Shown piece by piece: positions 33,253-42,371 of a stretch of 64,000 bases of DNA. Source of the stretch: Butyricicoccus pullicaecorum. Lineage in GTDB: Bacteria; Bacillota; Clostridia; Oscillospirales; Butyricicoccaceae. The notes below the pieces were generated by a model. That model was given only the letters and a program-made list of their open reading frames with translations. It was not told the origin of the DNA and searched no databases. Position numbers and translations under genes: made by a program. How positions within the stretch are numbered: position 1 is the stretch's first letter; each line of letters begins with the position of its first letter. The DNA lies in assembly GCA_018366035.1 (NCBI GenBank), contig JAGZIW010000007.1:1-64000 (forward strand). Direction: 5' to 3'.

Positions 33253-34251
33253 TCAGACATCTTGCCAGACGCCATCGATTCTCACGGCCATTTTATTCTT
33301 ATGGGTTCCCAATTTACCAAGGAACCAAGGCTCACCCTCAACATAAAGAGTAATGTCAGAATCCTTGGGCTTTGCAAGATTGATTACATCACCTTCATGC
33401 AAATAATAAATATCACTCAGGCTCAGCTGCACTTGACCCAGCTCCGCGACAATCTGCATGCCGGAATCTCGCACACTGTCCATGATTTCTGCACTGTCTT
33501 TCTCATTGCGCGGCAGCATTGCATCGCTCATATTGCTGCGTGCGATAATGTTAAAGATGCTTGTCAGCAGCGTACCGGGCAAACAAATGCTAAAGCGTCC
33601 GTTTACCTCACCAATCGCAACATTGAGACCAACAATTACAACCGTCTCATCAATGCCAATGACCTGCATCAGCGTCGGGTTTTGCTCTACGCGCTGCAAC
33701 CCAAAGTGGATTTCCAGATAATTCTGCCACCCCTCACCCATCACATCGATCAATTTACTTAAAATCGATTCATATAACTGTAGCTCTATACTGGTATAAT
33801 TATATGTATATGAGATAGTAGGTGCTTTATCACTGACCGATCCCAGCATACGGTCCATCATAAAGAGCATCATTTCTGTGGTCGCATGCAAAATAACAGG
33901 GGTATTTTCTGTTGTATCTTCAGGGAGCGTAACGCCAATCACGGTCAGCACATCGTTATCGCTGATTGCATTTACAAATTCATAATAACGCTGCTCTTCG
34001 ATAGAGTCAACTGTCAGTTCACAGCTTGTACGCATCATGCTGTTCAGACGCGCTGTGATACTGCGACAGTATCCATCATAAACTCCCTGTAAGATCTTTA
34101 ATCGATCTTTTGTAAACTTCTTCGGGCTATAGAAGTCATATTTTCTATAATTCTCTTCTGGCGTGTCAGATGTCTTTGTCTCTACGTCCTCGCCCGACTG
34201 CATAGAACTCAGCAAAGCGTCAATCTGACTTTGGGATAATACCTCAGCCAT
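33253..34251 (-). CDS. fliM: FliM flagellar motor switch protein
   Basis: A 332-residue protein: the N-terminal CheY-P-binding peptide 'LSQSQIDALLSS' (5-16), a middle CheC-like domain (~45-230) and a C-terminal FliN-like domain (~250-330). It is the C-ring protein that turns CheY-P binding into a change of rotation. Length is normal. It follows motB by 53 bases; no fliL lies between, unlike the Bacillus order. Confidence 0.97.
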   Translation of the reverse strand: MAEVLSQSQIDALLSSMQSGEDVETKTSDTPEENYRKYDFYSPKKFTKDRLKILQGVYDGYCRSITARLNSMMRTSCELTVDSIEEQRYYEFVNAISDNDVLTVIGVTLPEDTTENTPVILHATTEMMLFMMDRMLGSVSDKAPTISYTYNYTSIELQLYESILSKLIDVMGEGWQNYLEIHFGLQRVEQNPTLMQVIGIDETVVIVGLNVAIGEVNGRFSICLPGTLLTSIFNIIARSNMSDAMLPRNEKDSAEIMDSVRDSGMQIVAELGQVQLSLSDIYYLHEGDVINLAKPKDSDITLYVEGEPWFLGKLGTHKNKMAVRIDGVWQDV

Positions 34252-34304
34252 GCGGTTATCTCCTCTTTTTACTCTGATGCGTTATCTGCTTGATCGTATG
34301 GCTT

Positions 34305-35099
34305 CTATTTATTAGAAGTCGGTTCTTCCGCCTTTGTTTCACGCGTCTGATAGTACTCATCTATGGCACTATCTTTGCCCTCCTGTCGGGTGGAAATGAT
34401 CATTTCAACACGTCGATTCTTACTTCTTCCCTCCGCAGTATCAAAACCGGCAATCGGACGATACTGACCATATCCAACACTGACCAGCTTTGCTGGGTCA
34501 ATGATGTTCTTATCCTGTAAATACAGCAATACGGAATCTGCACGATTGCTTGCCAAAAAGCGGTCATGATGCAAATCATACGCCATCTCCGCACTCGCCT
34601 GTGAGGTATGACCCAAAATACGAATCTCATCGATATCTTCATTCATGGTTTTTAATATATTGGCCATACCATCTAGCACCTGCTTACCAGATTCCTGTAT
34701 CTCGTAGCTGTTTGGCTGAAAAAATACAGTCGAATCAAAGGTTACAAATTCATAGGTATCTCCCTTTGTAACACTAACTGTCTGGTCCAGATTGCTTTGT
34801 GAAATATATTGTTTCAGCGCATAGTAAAGTCTGTCTGTCGCGTCCATATCGACCGGCTCGTCCACACCGCCATTGACTGCATATTCTCCCGGATTCTCAG
34901 CCATCATATCAACGATCTGAGACGGATCTCCCTCAGGATTCAGACTCTTTACCAAAATCGCCCATTTTTCCTTGTTGGTGTCTGCCGTTGCTACCAAAAG
35001 AACGAAGAAACACAGCAGCAGAGTGACCATGTCGGCATAGGTATCCAACCAGTTTGGACCATTAAATCCTCCACCTTTATCACGTTTTCGTCTGGCCAT
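34305..35099 (-). CDS. motB: MotB stator protein
   Basis: A 264-residue stator subunit: one membrane helix (~20-40) with the proton-binding D23 in 'WLDTYADMVTLLLCFF', and a C-terminal OmpA-like peptidoglycan-binding domain (~130-250: 'ILGHTSQASAEMAYDLHHDR' and 'NRRVEMII'). It anchors MotA to the cell wall. Placing motAB inside the main flagellar operon is common in Clostridia but not in Bacillus. Confidence 0.97.
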   Translation of the reverse strand: MARRKRDKGGGFNGPNWLDTYADMVTLLLCFFVLLVATADTNKEKWAILVKSLNPEGDPSQIVDMMAENPGEYAVNGGVDEPVDMDATDRLYYALKQYISQSNLDQTVSVTKGDTYEFVTFDSTVFFQPNSYEIQESGKQVLDGMANILKTMNEDIDEIRILGHTSQASAEMAYDLHHDRFLASNRADSVLLYLQDKNIIDPAKLVSVGYGQYRPIAGFDTAEGRSKNRRVEMIISTRQEGKDSAIDEYYQTRETKAEEPTSNK

Positions 35100-35128
35100 G
35101 CTATCTGCTCCTCTCTACCCCTTTTGGA

Positions 35129-35959
35129 TTATTTTGCCTTTTTTGCTTTCTTTGCTTTTTTCTTTCCGCCGCCGTCGCTTTCGGCACCGTCGCCGCCCAT
35201 CTCACGCTGTTTCTGAGACAGGAAGGATACCAGCTTTTCCTTTAAGAACTTTGGATTTTCACCAGCCTGAATTGCCAGCACGCCTTCAATAATCAAAGAC
35301 TTACACAGCATTTCCTGATCATCTCGTAAATGCAGATGGTTTGCAATCGGTGAAAAAACCATATTACCCAAAATACTGCCATAGAATGTGGTAATGAGCG
35401 CAGTACCCATCGCACTGCCAAGATCAGCTGTGCCCTCTTCCAAATTCATGCCTTTCAGCATATTAACTAGACCAACCAATGTACCGATCATACCAAAAGC
35501 CGGCGCGATGCCTGCACCGCGTTCATACATGCCAGCTACAGTCTGATGTCGGGCAGACAGGCAGTCCAGATCATTTTCCAAAATTTCACGCACTTTATCA
35601 GCATCATTCGAGTCCACAATCATAGTAAGACTCTGTCTGAAGAACGGATCTTCAATCTGTTCGATCTCTGTTTCCAGTGCTAGGAGACCATTTTTTCGCG
35701 CAACCTGTGCAAGCTCCACCAGCTTGTCAATATACTCGTCCGGCGCGAACTTCTTCGTATTCATGATAATCTTCAAATGGGTTGGGATTGCCTTGAGCAT
35801 AGATGGTGGATAACTGCTGATAACAGTCATGATAGTACCACCAACCGTAATCATGATACTCGGCACATCAATAAAGTAGCCCAAATTACCGCCACTTACA
35901 ATACCCCATACAATAAGTGCCAAGCCGCCAACTAAGCCGATTAAAAACGTAAGATTCAT
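35129..35959 (-). CDS. motA: MotA stator protein
   Basis: A 276-residue protein with four membrane segments (two near the N-terminus, two at ~150-210) and a cytoplasmic loop. 'GAGIAPAFGMIGTLVGLVNM' and 'GSAMGTALITTFYGSILGNM' are the conserved third and fourth helices. With MotB it forms the ion-driven stator. The lysine-rich C-terminus (GGGKKKAKKAKKAK) is a small extra tail. It precedes motB by 29 bases. Confidence 0.97.
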   Translation of the reverse strand: MNLTFLIGLVGGLALIVWGIVSGGNLGYFIDVPSIMITVGGTIMTVISSYPPSMLKAIPTHLKIIMNTKKFAPDEYIDKLVELAQVARKNGLLALETEIEQIEDPFFRQSLTMIVDSNDADKVREILENDLDCLSARHQTVAGMYERGAGIAPAFGMIGTLVGLVNMLKGMNLEEGTADLGSAMGTALITTFYGSILGNMVFSPIANHLHLRDDQEMLCKSLIIEGVLAIQAGENPKFLKEKLVSFLSQKQREMGGDGAESDGGGKKKAKKAKKAK

Positions 35960-36032
35960 TCTACTGCCTCCCCGCGAATCCGCGCTATTCGTCTGCGGCT
36001 CGCTTGTTCTTTCTATCTATTCCAGCATTCCA

Positions 36033-36254
36033 TTAGAACTGCCGATAGTCCGAAACTGTAATTGTTCTGCCTATATCAATGATTTTAGCATGATATTCAA
36101 TAATTTTACGTGTAATTTCCTCGACCGACTCCTGAACAATGTAAAAATCATGATTCATCATGATAATCTTCGTTTCGGGAATAATTTCGATCGCCTGAAT
36201 TTGATTGCAGTTAATCACAACTGGCGTTCCATTTAACCTTGTAAGCTTCAGCAT
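36033..36254 (-). CDS. flbD: FlbD/SwrD family protein
   Basis: A 73-residue soluble protein of the FlbD family: 'MLKLTRLNGTPVVINCNQIQ' and 'PETKIIMMNHDFYIVQESVEE'. In B. subtilis the homologue SwrD raises stator power and swarming. It is usually placed between flgE and motA or fliL, exactly as here. Confidence 0.93.
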   Translation of the reverse strand: MLKLTRLNGTPVVINCNQIQAIEIIPETKIIMMNHDFYIVQESVEEITRKIIEYHAKIIDIGRTITVSDYRQF

Positions 36255-36353
36255 TCAGGATATCCCCCTTTTCGTTCATCTGATACAGGGTGCAGCGGAA
36301 AAACAAAATTTTGTTTTTCCGCTCATCACCTTCTGCTAAAAATGCTTTTTTGC

Positions 36354-37307
36354 TTATCTCTTCATTGCAACAAGATCAGCAAGCATCTCATCTGTTACTG
36401 TAATAATCTTTGTGTTTGCTTGGAAACCACGCTGCGTAGTAATGAGGTCAGCAAACTCATTGGAAATATCCACATTCGACATCTCCAGAGTACCTGTCAC
36501 CATTTTAGATGCGAAGTTGACCAGTGTATCATTATTGCCATTACCATCTGTAACGATGCCGCCGCAGGAGCCCGGGCGCAAGGTACCAGAGTTGCCGCCT
36601 GCTTGGTAGTAAGGTCCGCCCATATGAGTCAAACCACTTGGGTTATCTACATAGCCCAGTGCGATACAGCCGATTTTTACGGTCTCATCTGCCTTTTCAT
36701 CATGTGCTGTAATCTCACCATTTGCAGAAATGCTGATACCGCTAAATTCCTTTGGTTTCCCTGTTACATCATCAATTGGCAACCGAATTGGAACGAGGTT
36801 ACCTGCCGCATATGCACCGTTTGCACCACCGGCACCGCCAGCATTCTCATCCCACTTAAATCCGTAAACAACATTACCATTACCATCTGTCAGATAGCCA
36901 TTGCTGTCGAATCGGAGATCGCCCACACGGGTAAGCTTCAATCCAGATAAATCGCCATCTGCTGGATAACCGCCTGCATCTGCTACAATATCACCTACCA
37001 TGAGGAATCCATCGCCATCAATCATCAAATCCAATGGATTATCTGTGACTGCATAGGTACCGGTACGCATATTCATGTCGATGGTACCCACCTTACAGCC
37101 ATAACCAATCTGTGACGCATTTACGCCACCAGTGGTTGCTGTGCCGGCGGTACTATTTCGCAGAGAGCTATACATAGACTCTGAGAATGTGGTACGCTGG
37201 GTCTTGTAGCCATAGGTATTTACATTCGCAATGTTGTTACCAATGACATTCATTTTCTGCTGATGTGCCCGCAATCCAGAGATTGCAGCATACATAGAAC
37301 CTACCAT
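36354..37307 (-). CDS. flgE: FlgE flagellar hook protein
   Basis: A 317-residue hook protein. The N-terminus 'SMYAAISGLRAHQQKMNVIG' then 'NNIANVNTYGYK' and the C-terminus 'SNVDISNEFADLITTQRGFQ' are the conserved D0 parts; 'NPLDLMIDGDGFLMVG' starts D1. The middle (~105-250) has a glycine-rich part (153-169). Cysteines at 71, 214 and 248 are more than most hook proteins carry. A 10-bp hairpin lies in the 96-base gap before the gene. Confidence 0.93.
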   Translation of the reverse strand: MVGSMYAAISGLRAHQQKMNVIGNNIANVNTYGYKTQRTTFSESMYSSLRNSTAGTATTGGVNASQIGYGCKVGTIDMNMRTGTYAVTDNPLDLMIDGDGFLMVGDIVADAGGYPADGDLSGLKLTRVGDLRFDSNGYLTDGNGNVVYGFKWDENAGGAGGANGAYAAGNLVPIRLPIDDVTGKPKEFSGISISANGEITAHDEKADETVKIGCIALGYVDNPSGLTHMGGPYYQAGGNSGTLRPGSCGGIVTDGNGNNDTLVNFASKMVTGTLEMSNVDISNEFADLITTQRGFQANTKIITVTDEMLADLVAMKR

Positions 37308-37341
37308 TAGAGAAATTTCTCCTTCCTGATTCGGGCGCTGC

Positions 37342-37370
37342 TGGTGTCCTGCACGTCAGGCAGGACACCA
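37342..37370 (-). other. Intercistronic hairpin upstream of flgE
   Basis: A perfect 10-bp stem tggtgtcctg (37342-37351) / caggacacca (37361-37370), 9-base loop, sits 34 bases before flgE. There is no T-run, so it is not an intrinsic terminator. A processing or stability element that raises flgE mRNA is plausible. Confidence 0.6.
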
Positions 37371-37403
37371 AGACATCCGTAAACGGTCCTGCCTCTTATG
37401 ATT

Positions 37404-37781
37404 TTATAAAATCACAGCGCCATCTATGTTTGTAAATACATTTTCCTTCATTTCTTCGGTTGTCATCGCAGTAATCACCAATCGACTTGGCACATTTACA
37501 ATAAATGCCTGTTCCGGACTAATGATTACGATATCGCGTGCGCCCTTTGCGCTCGCTTTGTCAATCGAAGCCTGTAAATCCTGCATCAATCCCGCAGTCA
37601 TCTGGATTCCACGCTGCTGTGCACGTTCCTGTGCATGGCGTGACAATCGCACACTTTCAGATGACCTTTGCTCGATGCGTTCCTTGAGCATTGACTGAAA
37701 GGACGCATCATTATGGGCTAGACGCAGCTTATTCAGTTCCGTTTGCTGTTGATGAACAGTCGATACTTGTTGAATCATCAT
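37404..37781 (-). CDS. Flagellar operon protein, TIGR02530 type
   Basis: A 125-residue soluble protein with the family core 'RLSRHAQERAQQRGIQMTAG' (~46-65) and 'DIVIISPEQAFIVNVPSRLV' (~81-100). It is found between flgD and flgE throughout Firmicutes. No biochemical role is established to my knowledge; hook assembly is suggested by context only. Confidence 0.85.
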   Translation of the reverse strand: MMIQQVSTVHQQQTELNKLRLAHNDASFQSMLKERIEQRSSESVRLSRHAQERAQQRGIQMTAGLMQDLQASIDKASAKGARDIVIISPEQAFIVNVPSRLVITAMTTEEMKENVFTNIDGAVIL

Positions 37782-37795
37782 GCAACTCCGATCTG

Positions 37796-38467
37796 TCAGG
37801 CTGTTGCTAACGATTCGGCACCAGACTGTCCACCATTATCCGGAGCGGTTTCTGTCTCTGGCTTTACGGATTCTGTGTTCTCCCCGCCCTCGGCACCATC
37901 TGGCTTCTGGTCTCCACCTTCTGGTTTTTCCGGCTTTTCTGGCTTCTCTGGGTCTACGCCTTCCGGATTCTCTGGGTCTACACCCATATCTGGATCCAAT
38001 TCATCTGGCGGCGGATTTTCCGGCAGTCTACCGATTGCCAAAATCTGGTTGAGCCCATACTCCTTACCGTCTACAATGATAACCTGCTGACCATTCATCA
38101 TACCAGTACCAGTAACAACACCAACAATTTCCTCCAGACCATCTTTGCCCGGAATACCAATGGTAACTTCTTTTCCGACCAAAGATGCCGCATACGAAAT
38201 TGTGCTGATGTCATTCATATTGGTCATCGTCTGAATGGTCATCATTTGGATCATCTGGTTGAGAAAATCATCTGTGGACGCCGGATTCATGATATCCTGA
38301 TTCTGAAACTGCGCCATGATTAAGGTCATAAAACCATCTACCGTCATGTCAAAACCGGATCCGGTTGACGGCTTTGCACCATGCTCAAACTTTGGCCCTT
38401 CGGTCTGCTTCGTATTGGTTCTCAGGTTATTCATCGGCATCATTGTATTATAATCTGTTAATCCCAT
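37796..38467 (-). CDS. flgD: FlgD hook scaffolding protein with Pro/Glu tail
   Basis: A 223-residue FlgD, the hook cap. The conserved N-terminal part has 'TVDGFMTLIMAQFQNQDIMN' and 'TDDFLNQMIQMMTIQTMTNM'; a small domain follows (~90-145: 'ASLVGKEVTIG', 'GVVTGTGMMNGQQVIIVDGK'). Residues ~150-223 form a Pro/Glu/Gly/Asp-rich tail with PEKPEKPE repeats, absent from most FlgD, probably disordered. Confidence 0.92.
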   Translation of the reverse strand: MGLTDYNTMMPMNNLRTNTKQTEGPKFEHGAKPSTGSGFDMTVDGFMTLIMAQFQNQDIMNPASTDDFLNQMIQMMTIQTMTNMNDISTISYAASLVGKEVTIGIPGKDGLEEIVGVVTGTGMMNGQQVIIVDGKEYGLNQILAIGRLPENPPPDELDPDMGVDPENPEGVDPEKPEKPEKPEGGDQKPDGAEGGENTESVKPETETAPDNGGQSGAESLATA

Positions 38468-38510
38468 GGGAAATCTACATCTCCTTTCTTCAAGAATTAC
38501 TTGCAGTAGC

Positions 38511-39650
38511 TTATATCAGCCCCGCAAGTCCTAGACGTAGCTGCTGGATAAAATCATCATTCTGCGGCGGCGCATGACGATGCTCCTGTTGCTGCTGCTC
38601 CTGTTGCTGACCATTGCCATGATGCTCCTGCTGTGTGTACTGATCTGGCTGCTGTTCCTGTTCAACAGAAACAGAAACTGAACCAGAATGATTGTGTTCA
38701 ACAATTGCACCAATATTGGCTGCATGTTCTGCAAGCAATCCCACGGTTTTGCTGTTTGCACTATGCATGGAAATCTGCATTCCCTCTTCTGTCACAGTCA
38801 AACGAATGGTAATTTTGCCAAGCTCATACGGAGTTAACTGTACCTCAATGGTATTGACTCCCTGCGCTGCTGCCTTATCAATTCGCTGTGCAAGCTGTGT
38901 GGGGAACGCAGGTTCGTCAGCGCGAACCGGCTCTGCAACCTGAATCGGTGTCGCTTCTACCCGTTCAAACAGCGGACGCTCAGTCTGCACAGCTGCACCA
39001 GCCTCTGTTACAACAGCAGTATTTTTATCCTGCCCCTCCTGCATTGCAGCTGCCTGTGGCTCTGCAATCTTTGGTGCATTCTCCGGCTGCCGCTCCACAG
39101 TAACCGTTATTTGCTGCTCTGCTTCTGTCTGCTGCTGCATTGGCTGACTTTGCGGCTGTTGCTGTTGGGCAGCCTGTTCCATCTGCTGCATGACAGGAGC
39201 GGCGGCGGGCTGTGTAATTTCTTGCTGCTGTGGCACAACAGTCTCTGCTGTCATCACCGGAACCAATCCTTCTACATCTGTAATAACCATTTGCGGAGCT
39301 TGTTCCGTTCCAGCTTGCTCCATCTGTTCGGGCATTACAATTGCAGGCATCATGGCGGCTGCCATCATAGCGGCTACATTCTGCAAGTCAACGGTGTCTT
39401 GCTGCATAACGCCATCTTCTGTCTGGGTCTGCGGATTCTCCACAGGTTTTTGCTGCATATCAGATGATACTCCACCCTGTACCTGCTCATCCTGCTGCGG
39501 CTGCTTAGAGGCTGTCGCATTTTCCAGTGTCTTATGAAAATCAGAATCACTGGCAGACTTGTCCGCCTTATTCGGTGCCGGCTTATTTGGGCGTGGTGCA
39601 GCTGGCTTAATATCCAGACGCATATCAAATGCTTGATTCATTGGTCTCAC
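38511..39650 (-). CDS. fliK: FliK hook-length control protein
   Basis: A 379-residue FliK. The N-terminal ~220 residues are Gln/Pro/Ala-rich and flexible (ruler part), and the C-terminal switch domain (~240-335) has 'TIEVQLTPYELGKITIRLTV' then 'TEEGMQISMHSANSKTVGLL'. A Q/H-rich tail follows. FliK measures hook length and triggers FlhB switching. It lies between fliJ and flgD as expected. Confidence 0.92.
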   Translation of the reverse strand: MRPMNQAFDMRLDIKPAAPRPNKPAPNKADKSASDSDFHKTLENATASKQPQQDEQVQGGVSSDMQQKPVENPQTQTEDGVMQQDTVDLQNVAAMMAAAMMPAIVMPEQMEQAGTEQAPQMVITDVEGLVPVMTAETVVPQQQEITQPAAAPVMQQMEQAAQQQQPQSQPMQQQTEAEQQITVTVERQPENAPKIAEPQAAAMQEGQDKNTAVVTEAGAAVQTERPLFERVEATPIQVAEPVRADEPAFPTQLAQRIDKAAAQGVNTIEVQLTPYELGKITIRLTVTEEGMQISMHSANSKTVGLLAEHAANIGAIVEHNHSGSVSVSVEQEQQPDQYTQQEHHGNGQQQEQQQQEHRHAPPQNDDFIQQLRLGLAGLI

Positions 39651-39688
39651 CTCCTTTCACTATATAATACCGTTCAAAACGGCTGTCT

Positions 39689-40138
39689 TTAAGCACGTAC
39701 CTCTGTGGCACGGCTATTGGACACAAATTCTTCTATCAACAGTTCTTCACTCTTTTGAACCATCTTATTGTAATTCTCATGCTCTTTCTCACGCAATTTT
39801 TCAATCGACATGCTTTCTTGACGTGCTAGGATCATTTCCTCTCGCTTTTCTTCTTCCTCCTTGCGATATTGCGCAAGGAGTTCCATCTCATGGCGAATCG
39901 CACGCTCCATACTGCGGAAAAACGCGTCATACTCATGTGCTTCTCGGGTTGTAAATCCCGTTTTCTTTTGCTCACAATAGCGTTCATTTGCTTCCCGATA
40001 GCGCTGACGCATGCCTTCAATCTTTTCCTCCTGACGTATGACACGCATCATAAGTGCAGCACGCTCTGCTTTGAGACCATCCAACAACTGATTTTTATAC
40101 CGCAATACATTTTCCAAAGAAAAAGAAAACTTCTTCAT
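39689..40138 (-). CDS. fliJ: FliJ export stalk protein
   Basis: A 149-residue protein that is nearly one long antiparallel coiled coil, rich in Glu/Arg/Lys ('FSFSLENVLRYKNQLLDGLK' start is typical). FliJ sits in the centre of the FliI ring and couples it to FlhA. It follows fliI by 47 bases. Confidence 0.92.
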   Translation of the reverse strand: MKKFSFSLENVLRYKNQLLDGLKAERAALMMRVIRQEEKIEGMRQRYREANERYCEQKKTGFTTREAHEYDAFFRSMERAIRHEMELLAQYRKEEEEKREEMILARQESMSIEKLREKEHENYNKMVQKSEELLIEEFVSNSRATEVRA

Positions 40139-40185
40139 CGGAATCGCCTCCTCTTCATCTCGGCATTTTTCACTTCTTGATCAGT

Positions 40186-41493
40186 TTAGTGCTGCGCCAA
40201 AATTTCAGACATAATCTTTACGACCTCGTCATAGCCAAACGCTTCATCTGTAGATTGCTTGAGGAAAGCGTTGACGCGATCGATTTTGGAAATTGCATAA
40301 TCGAGTTGAGGATTCGTACCCGCTTTATAGGCACCAATCGCAATCAAATCGGCATTTTTTTCATAAACACTCAAAATATCTCGAATTTGGGAAGCCAGCT
40401 TTTTATGATCCTGCGGGCAAATGGCACTCATCAAGCGGGAAATGCTGGCGTTGATGTCGATTGCAGGGAAATGGTTGCTGTTTGCCAGACGACGGGTCAA
40501 TACAATATGACCATCCAAAATACCGCGCACCGTGTCTGCAATCGGCTCATTTGTATCATCGCCCTCTACAAGAACTGTATAAACTCCAGTAATCGAGCCT
40601 TGCTCAAAATTACCGCTTCGCTCCAAAAGCTTCGGAAGTTCTGCATAAATAGAAGGTGTGTAACCACGCGCAACAGGCGGTTCTCCAACAGCCAGTCCAA
40701 TTTCTCGCTGTGCCATTGCAAAACGAGTCAGAGAATCCATCATTAACAGAACATCTAAACCTTGATTTTTGAAGTACTCTGCAATGCTTGTTGCAACGGA
40801 CGGACATTTCATACGGAGCATAGCCGGCTGGTCAGAGGTTGCGACCACAAGCACCGAACGGCGCATACCTTCTTCTCCAAGGTCACGCTGGATAAACTCC
40901 AAAACTTCTCGTCCACGTTCTCCAACCAGTGCGATGACATTGATATCTGCCTTGACATTCTTTGCAATCATGCCCAGCAATGTACTTTTACCAACACCAG
41001 AACCTGCAAAAATACCGATTCTCTGCCCCTTTCCGATGGTCAACATGCCATCAATTGCCTTAACGCCAAATTCCAGTCGTTCAGTGATTGGCGGACGTGA
41101 TAAGGGGTTGATATAACCGCTGTCTACATAACAATATTCATTCGGTTCAAACGGCCCCAAGCCGTCAATTGGTTCACCAAGTGCATTGATAACACGACCA
41201 CGCAGGAAATTTCCAACAGGCAGGCGCAAGCGCTTTCCTGTATTTCGGACAAAGTTTCCGGCAGAAATGCCATTCATCGCCTCATAGGGCATGAGCAGCA
41301 TGCGATCCTGCTTAAAACCTACAACCTCGCCCAAAATCTGTCGGCTCTCTGCTCCGCTATAAATACGGCAAATATCCCCAATCGCGGCTCTGCCGCCAGA
41401 GGCTTCAATGGACATGCCTACAATATTTTCGATTTTTCCAGTGCGGCTATAGGTTTCTGCTGTACGCACTGCACGAATCATATCGTCGAGCAT
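40186..41493 (-). CDS. fliI: FliI flagellum-specific ATPase
   Basis: A 435-residue F1-beta-like ATPase: Walker A 'GSGVGKST' (164-171), Walker B 'VLLMMDSLTRFAMAQRE' (~248-264) and 'YAELPKLLERSGNFEQGSIT'. It powers or loads the flagellar export apparatus with FliH and FliJ. Start at 41493 has GAGGAGG 6 bases upstream. Full length. Confidence 0.98.
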   Translation of the reverse strand: MLDDMIRAVRTAETYSRTGKIENIVGMSIEASGGRAAIGDICRIYSGAESRQILGEVVGFKQDRMLLMPYEAMNGISAGNFVRNTGKRLRLPVGNFLRGRVINALGEPIDGLGPFEPNEYCYVDSGYINPLSRPPITERLEFGVKAIDGMLTIGKGQRIGIFAGSGVGKSTLLGMIAKNVKADINVIALVGERGREVLEFIQRDLGEEGMRRSVLVVATSDQPAMLRMKCPSVATSIAEYFKNQGLDVLLMMDSLTRFAMAQREIGLAVGEPPVARGYTPSIYAELPKLLERSGNFEQGSITGVYTVLVEGDDTNEPIADTVRGILDGHIVLTRRLANSNHFPAIDINASISRLMSAICPQDHKKLASQIRDILSVYEKNADLIAIGAYKAGTNPQLDYAISKIDRVNAFLKQSTDEAFGYDEVVKIMSEILAQH

Positions 41494-41513
41494 ATCGCGC
41501 CTCCTCTCTTATT

Positions 41514-42371
41514 TTAATCCTTCATATCCTGCAATAGCTCGCGGATATTGTCCATCTGTGTCGATGCGCTGGCATCAATAATTTCATCTGGCATTTCAAT
41601 AATACAAGCGCCCGGGTCATCGCTCTCCATTGGAACAATTTTAACATGGTCAGACAAACCTATAAGTGCAGCTGCAAGTTCTGGGTCAGCTTGTACACAT
41701 CTTTGTACCTCACCTTTTGAGATATAAACGCGTACCCACTCACGCCGCTTGAGCTTTTCTACCGCATGCTGTACCATACGTGCAACAATTTCACCACTGG
41801 ACTGCAAGCTGATGCGCAGGATCTTTTCAGCAACTGTAAGCGCCAGATCACGCATCTGATCCTGTGCACGAACAAACATCATATCCCGCTGATTGGCAGC
41901 CTCTTGAAAAAAGTGTTCCACATCATTGAGTGCCTGCTCCTGCTGCTGACGCAGCTGTGCACGCCCCTCTTCCAATCCAAGCTCCTGTCCGGCCTCATAG
42001 CCAGCCTGTCGCCCCTCTGCGAAGCCCTCCTGATAGCCTTTCTCACGCATCTGCTCACACAAAGCCTCCGCTTCACGATTCGCACTTGTTCGAGCGCTTT
42101 CCAGAATGGCATCTGCCTCTGCTCTTGCCTTATCCAGAATTTCTTCTGCCTCACGTTCTGTTGCTTCCTGCAATTTTTTCGCAAACTCAGCATAATTTGA
42201 GGCAGCATCTACTTGGGAATCCTGTGCTGATTCTTCGATTTCCTCTGACGGATCTGCAAACTCCGGCAATACAGAGGCGTCCATCTCAGATGAAAACGGT
42301 AAGGTCTCAGCTTCCTGAAATTCATATTTCTCAACTGGGGTCTGTTGAAAATATTTTAGGATGTTAAGCAA
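41514..42371 (-). CDS. fliH: FliH export ATPase regulator
   Basis: A protein of about 285 residues: variable N-terminus, coiled coil with Ala/Glu-rich helix and GxxxG repeats ('EGFAEGRQAGYEAGQELGLE'), then the FliH C-terminal domain ('LALTVAEKILRISLQSSGEI'). It holds FliI inactive and anchors it to the C-ring. I chose TTG at 42371 because AAAGGA lies 8 bases upstream; a GTG at 42389 (same frame) is possible. Either way it overlaps the fliG end (8 or 26 bases), implying coupled translation. Confidence 0.9.
   Translation of the reverse strand: MLNILKYFQQTPVEKYEFQEAETLPFSSEMDASVLPEFADPSEEIEESAQDSQVDAASNYAEFAKKLQEATEREAEEILDKARAEADAILESARTSANREAEALCEQMREKGYQEGFAEGRQAGYEAGQELGLEEGRAQLRQQQEQALNDVEHFFQEAANQRDMMFVRAQDQMRDLALTVAEKILRISLQSSGEIVARMVQHAVEKLKRREWVRVYISKGEVQRCVQADPELAAALIGLSDHVKIVPMESDDPGACIIEMPDEIIDASASTQMDNIRELLQDMKD

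Noticed and set aside
37744..38090. Ser/Gly/Phe-rich + strand frame with repeats opposite flgD
   Set aside because: It is the mirror of the Pro/Glu repeat tail of FlgD, which is in frame with a normal FlgD.
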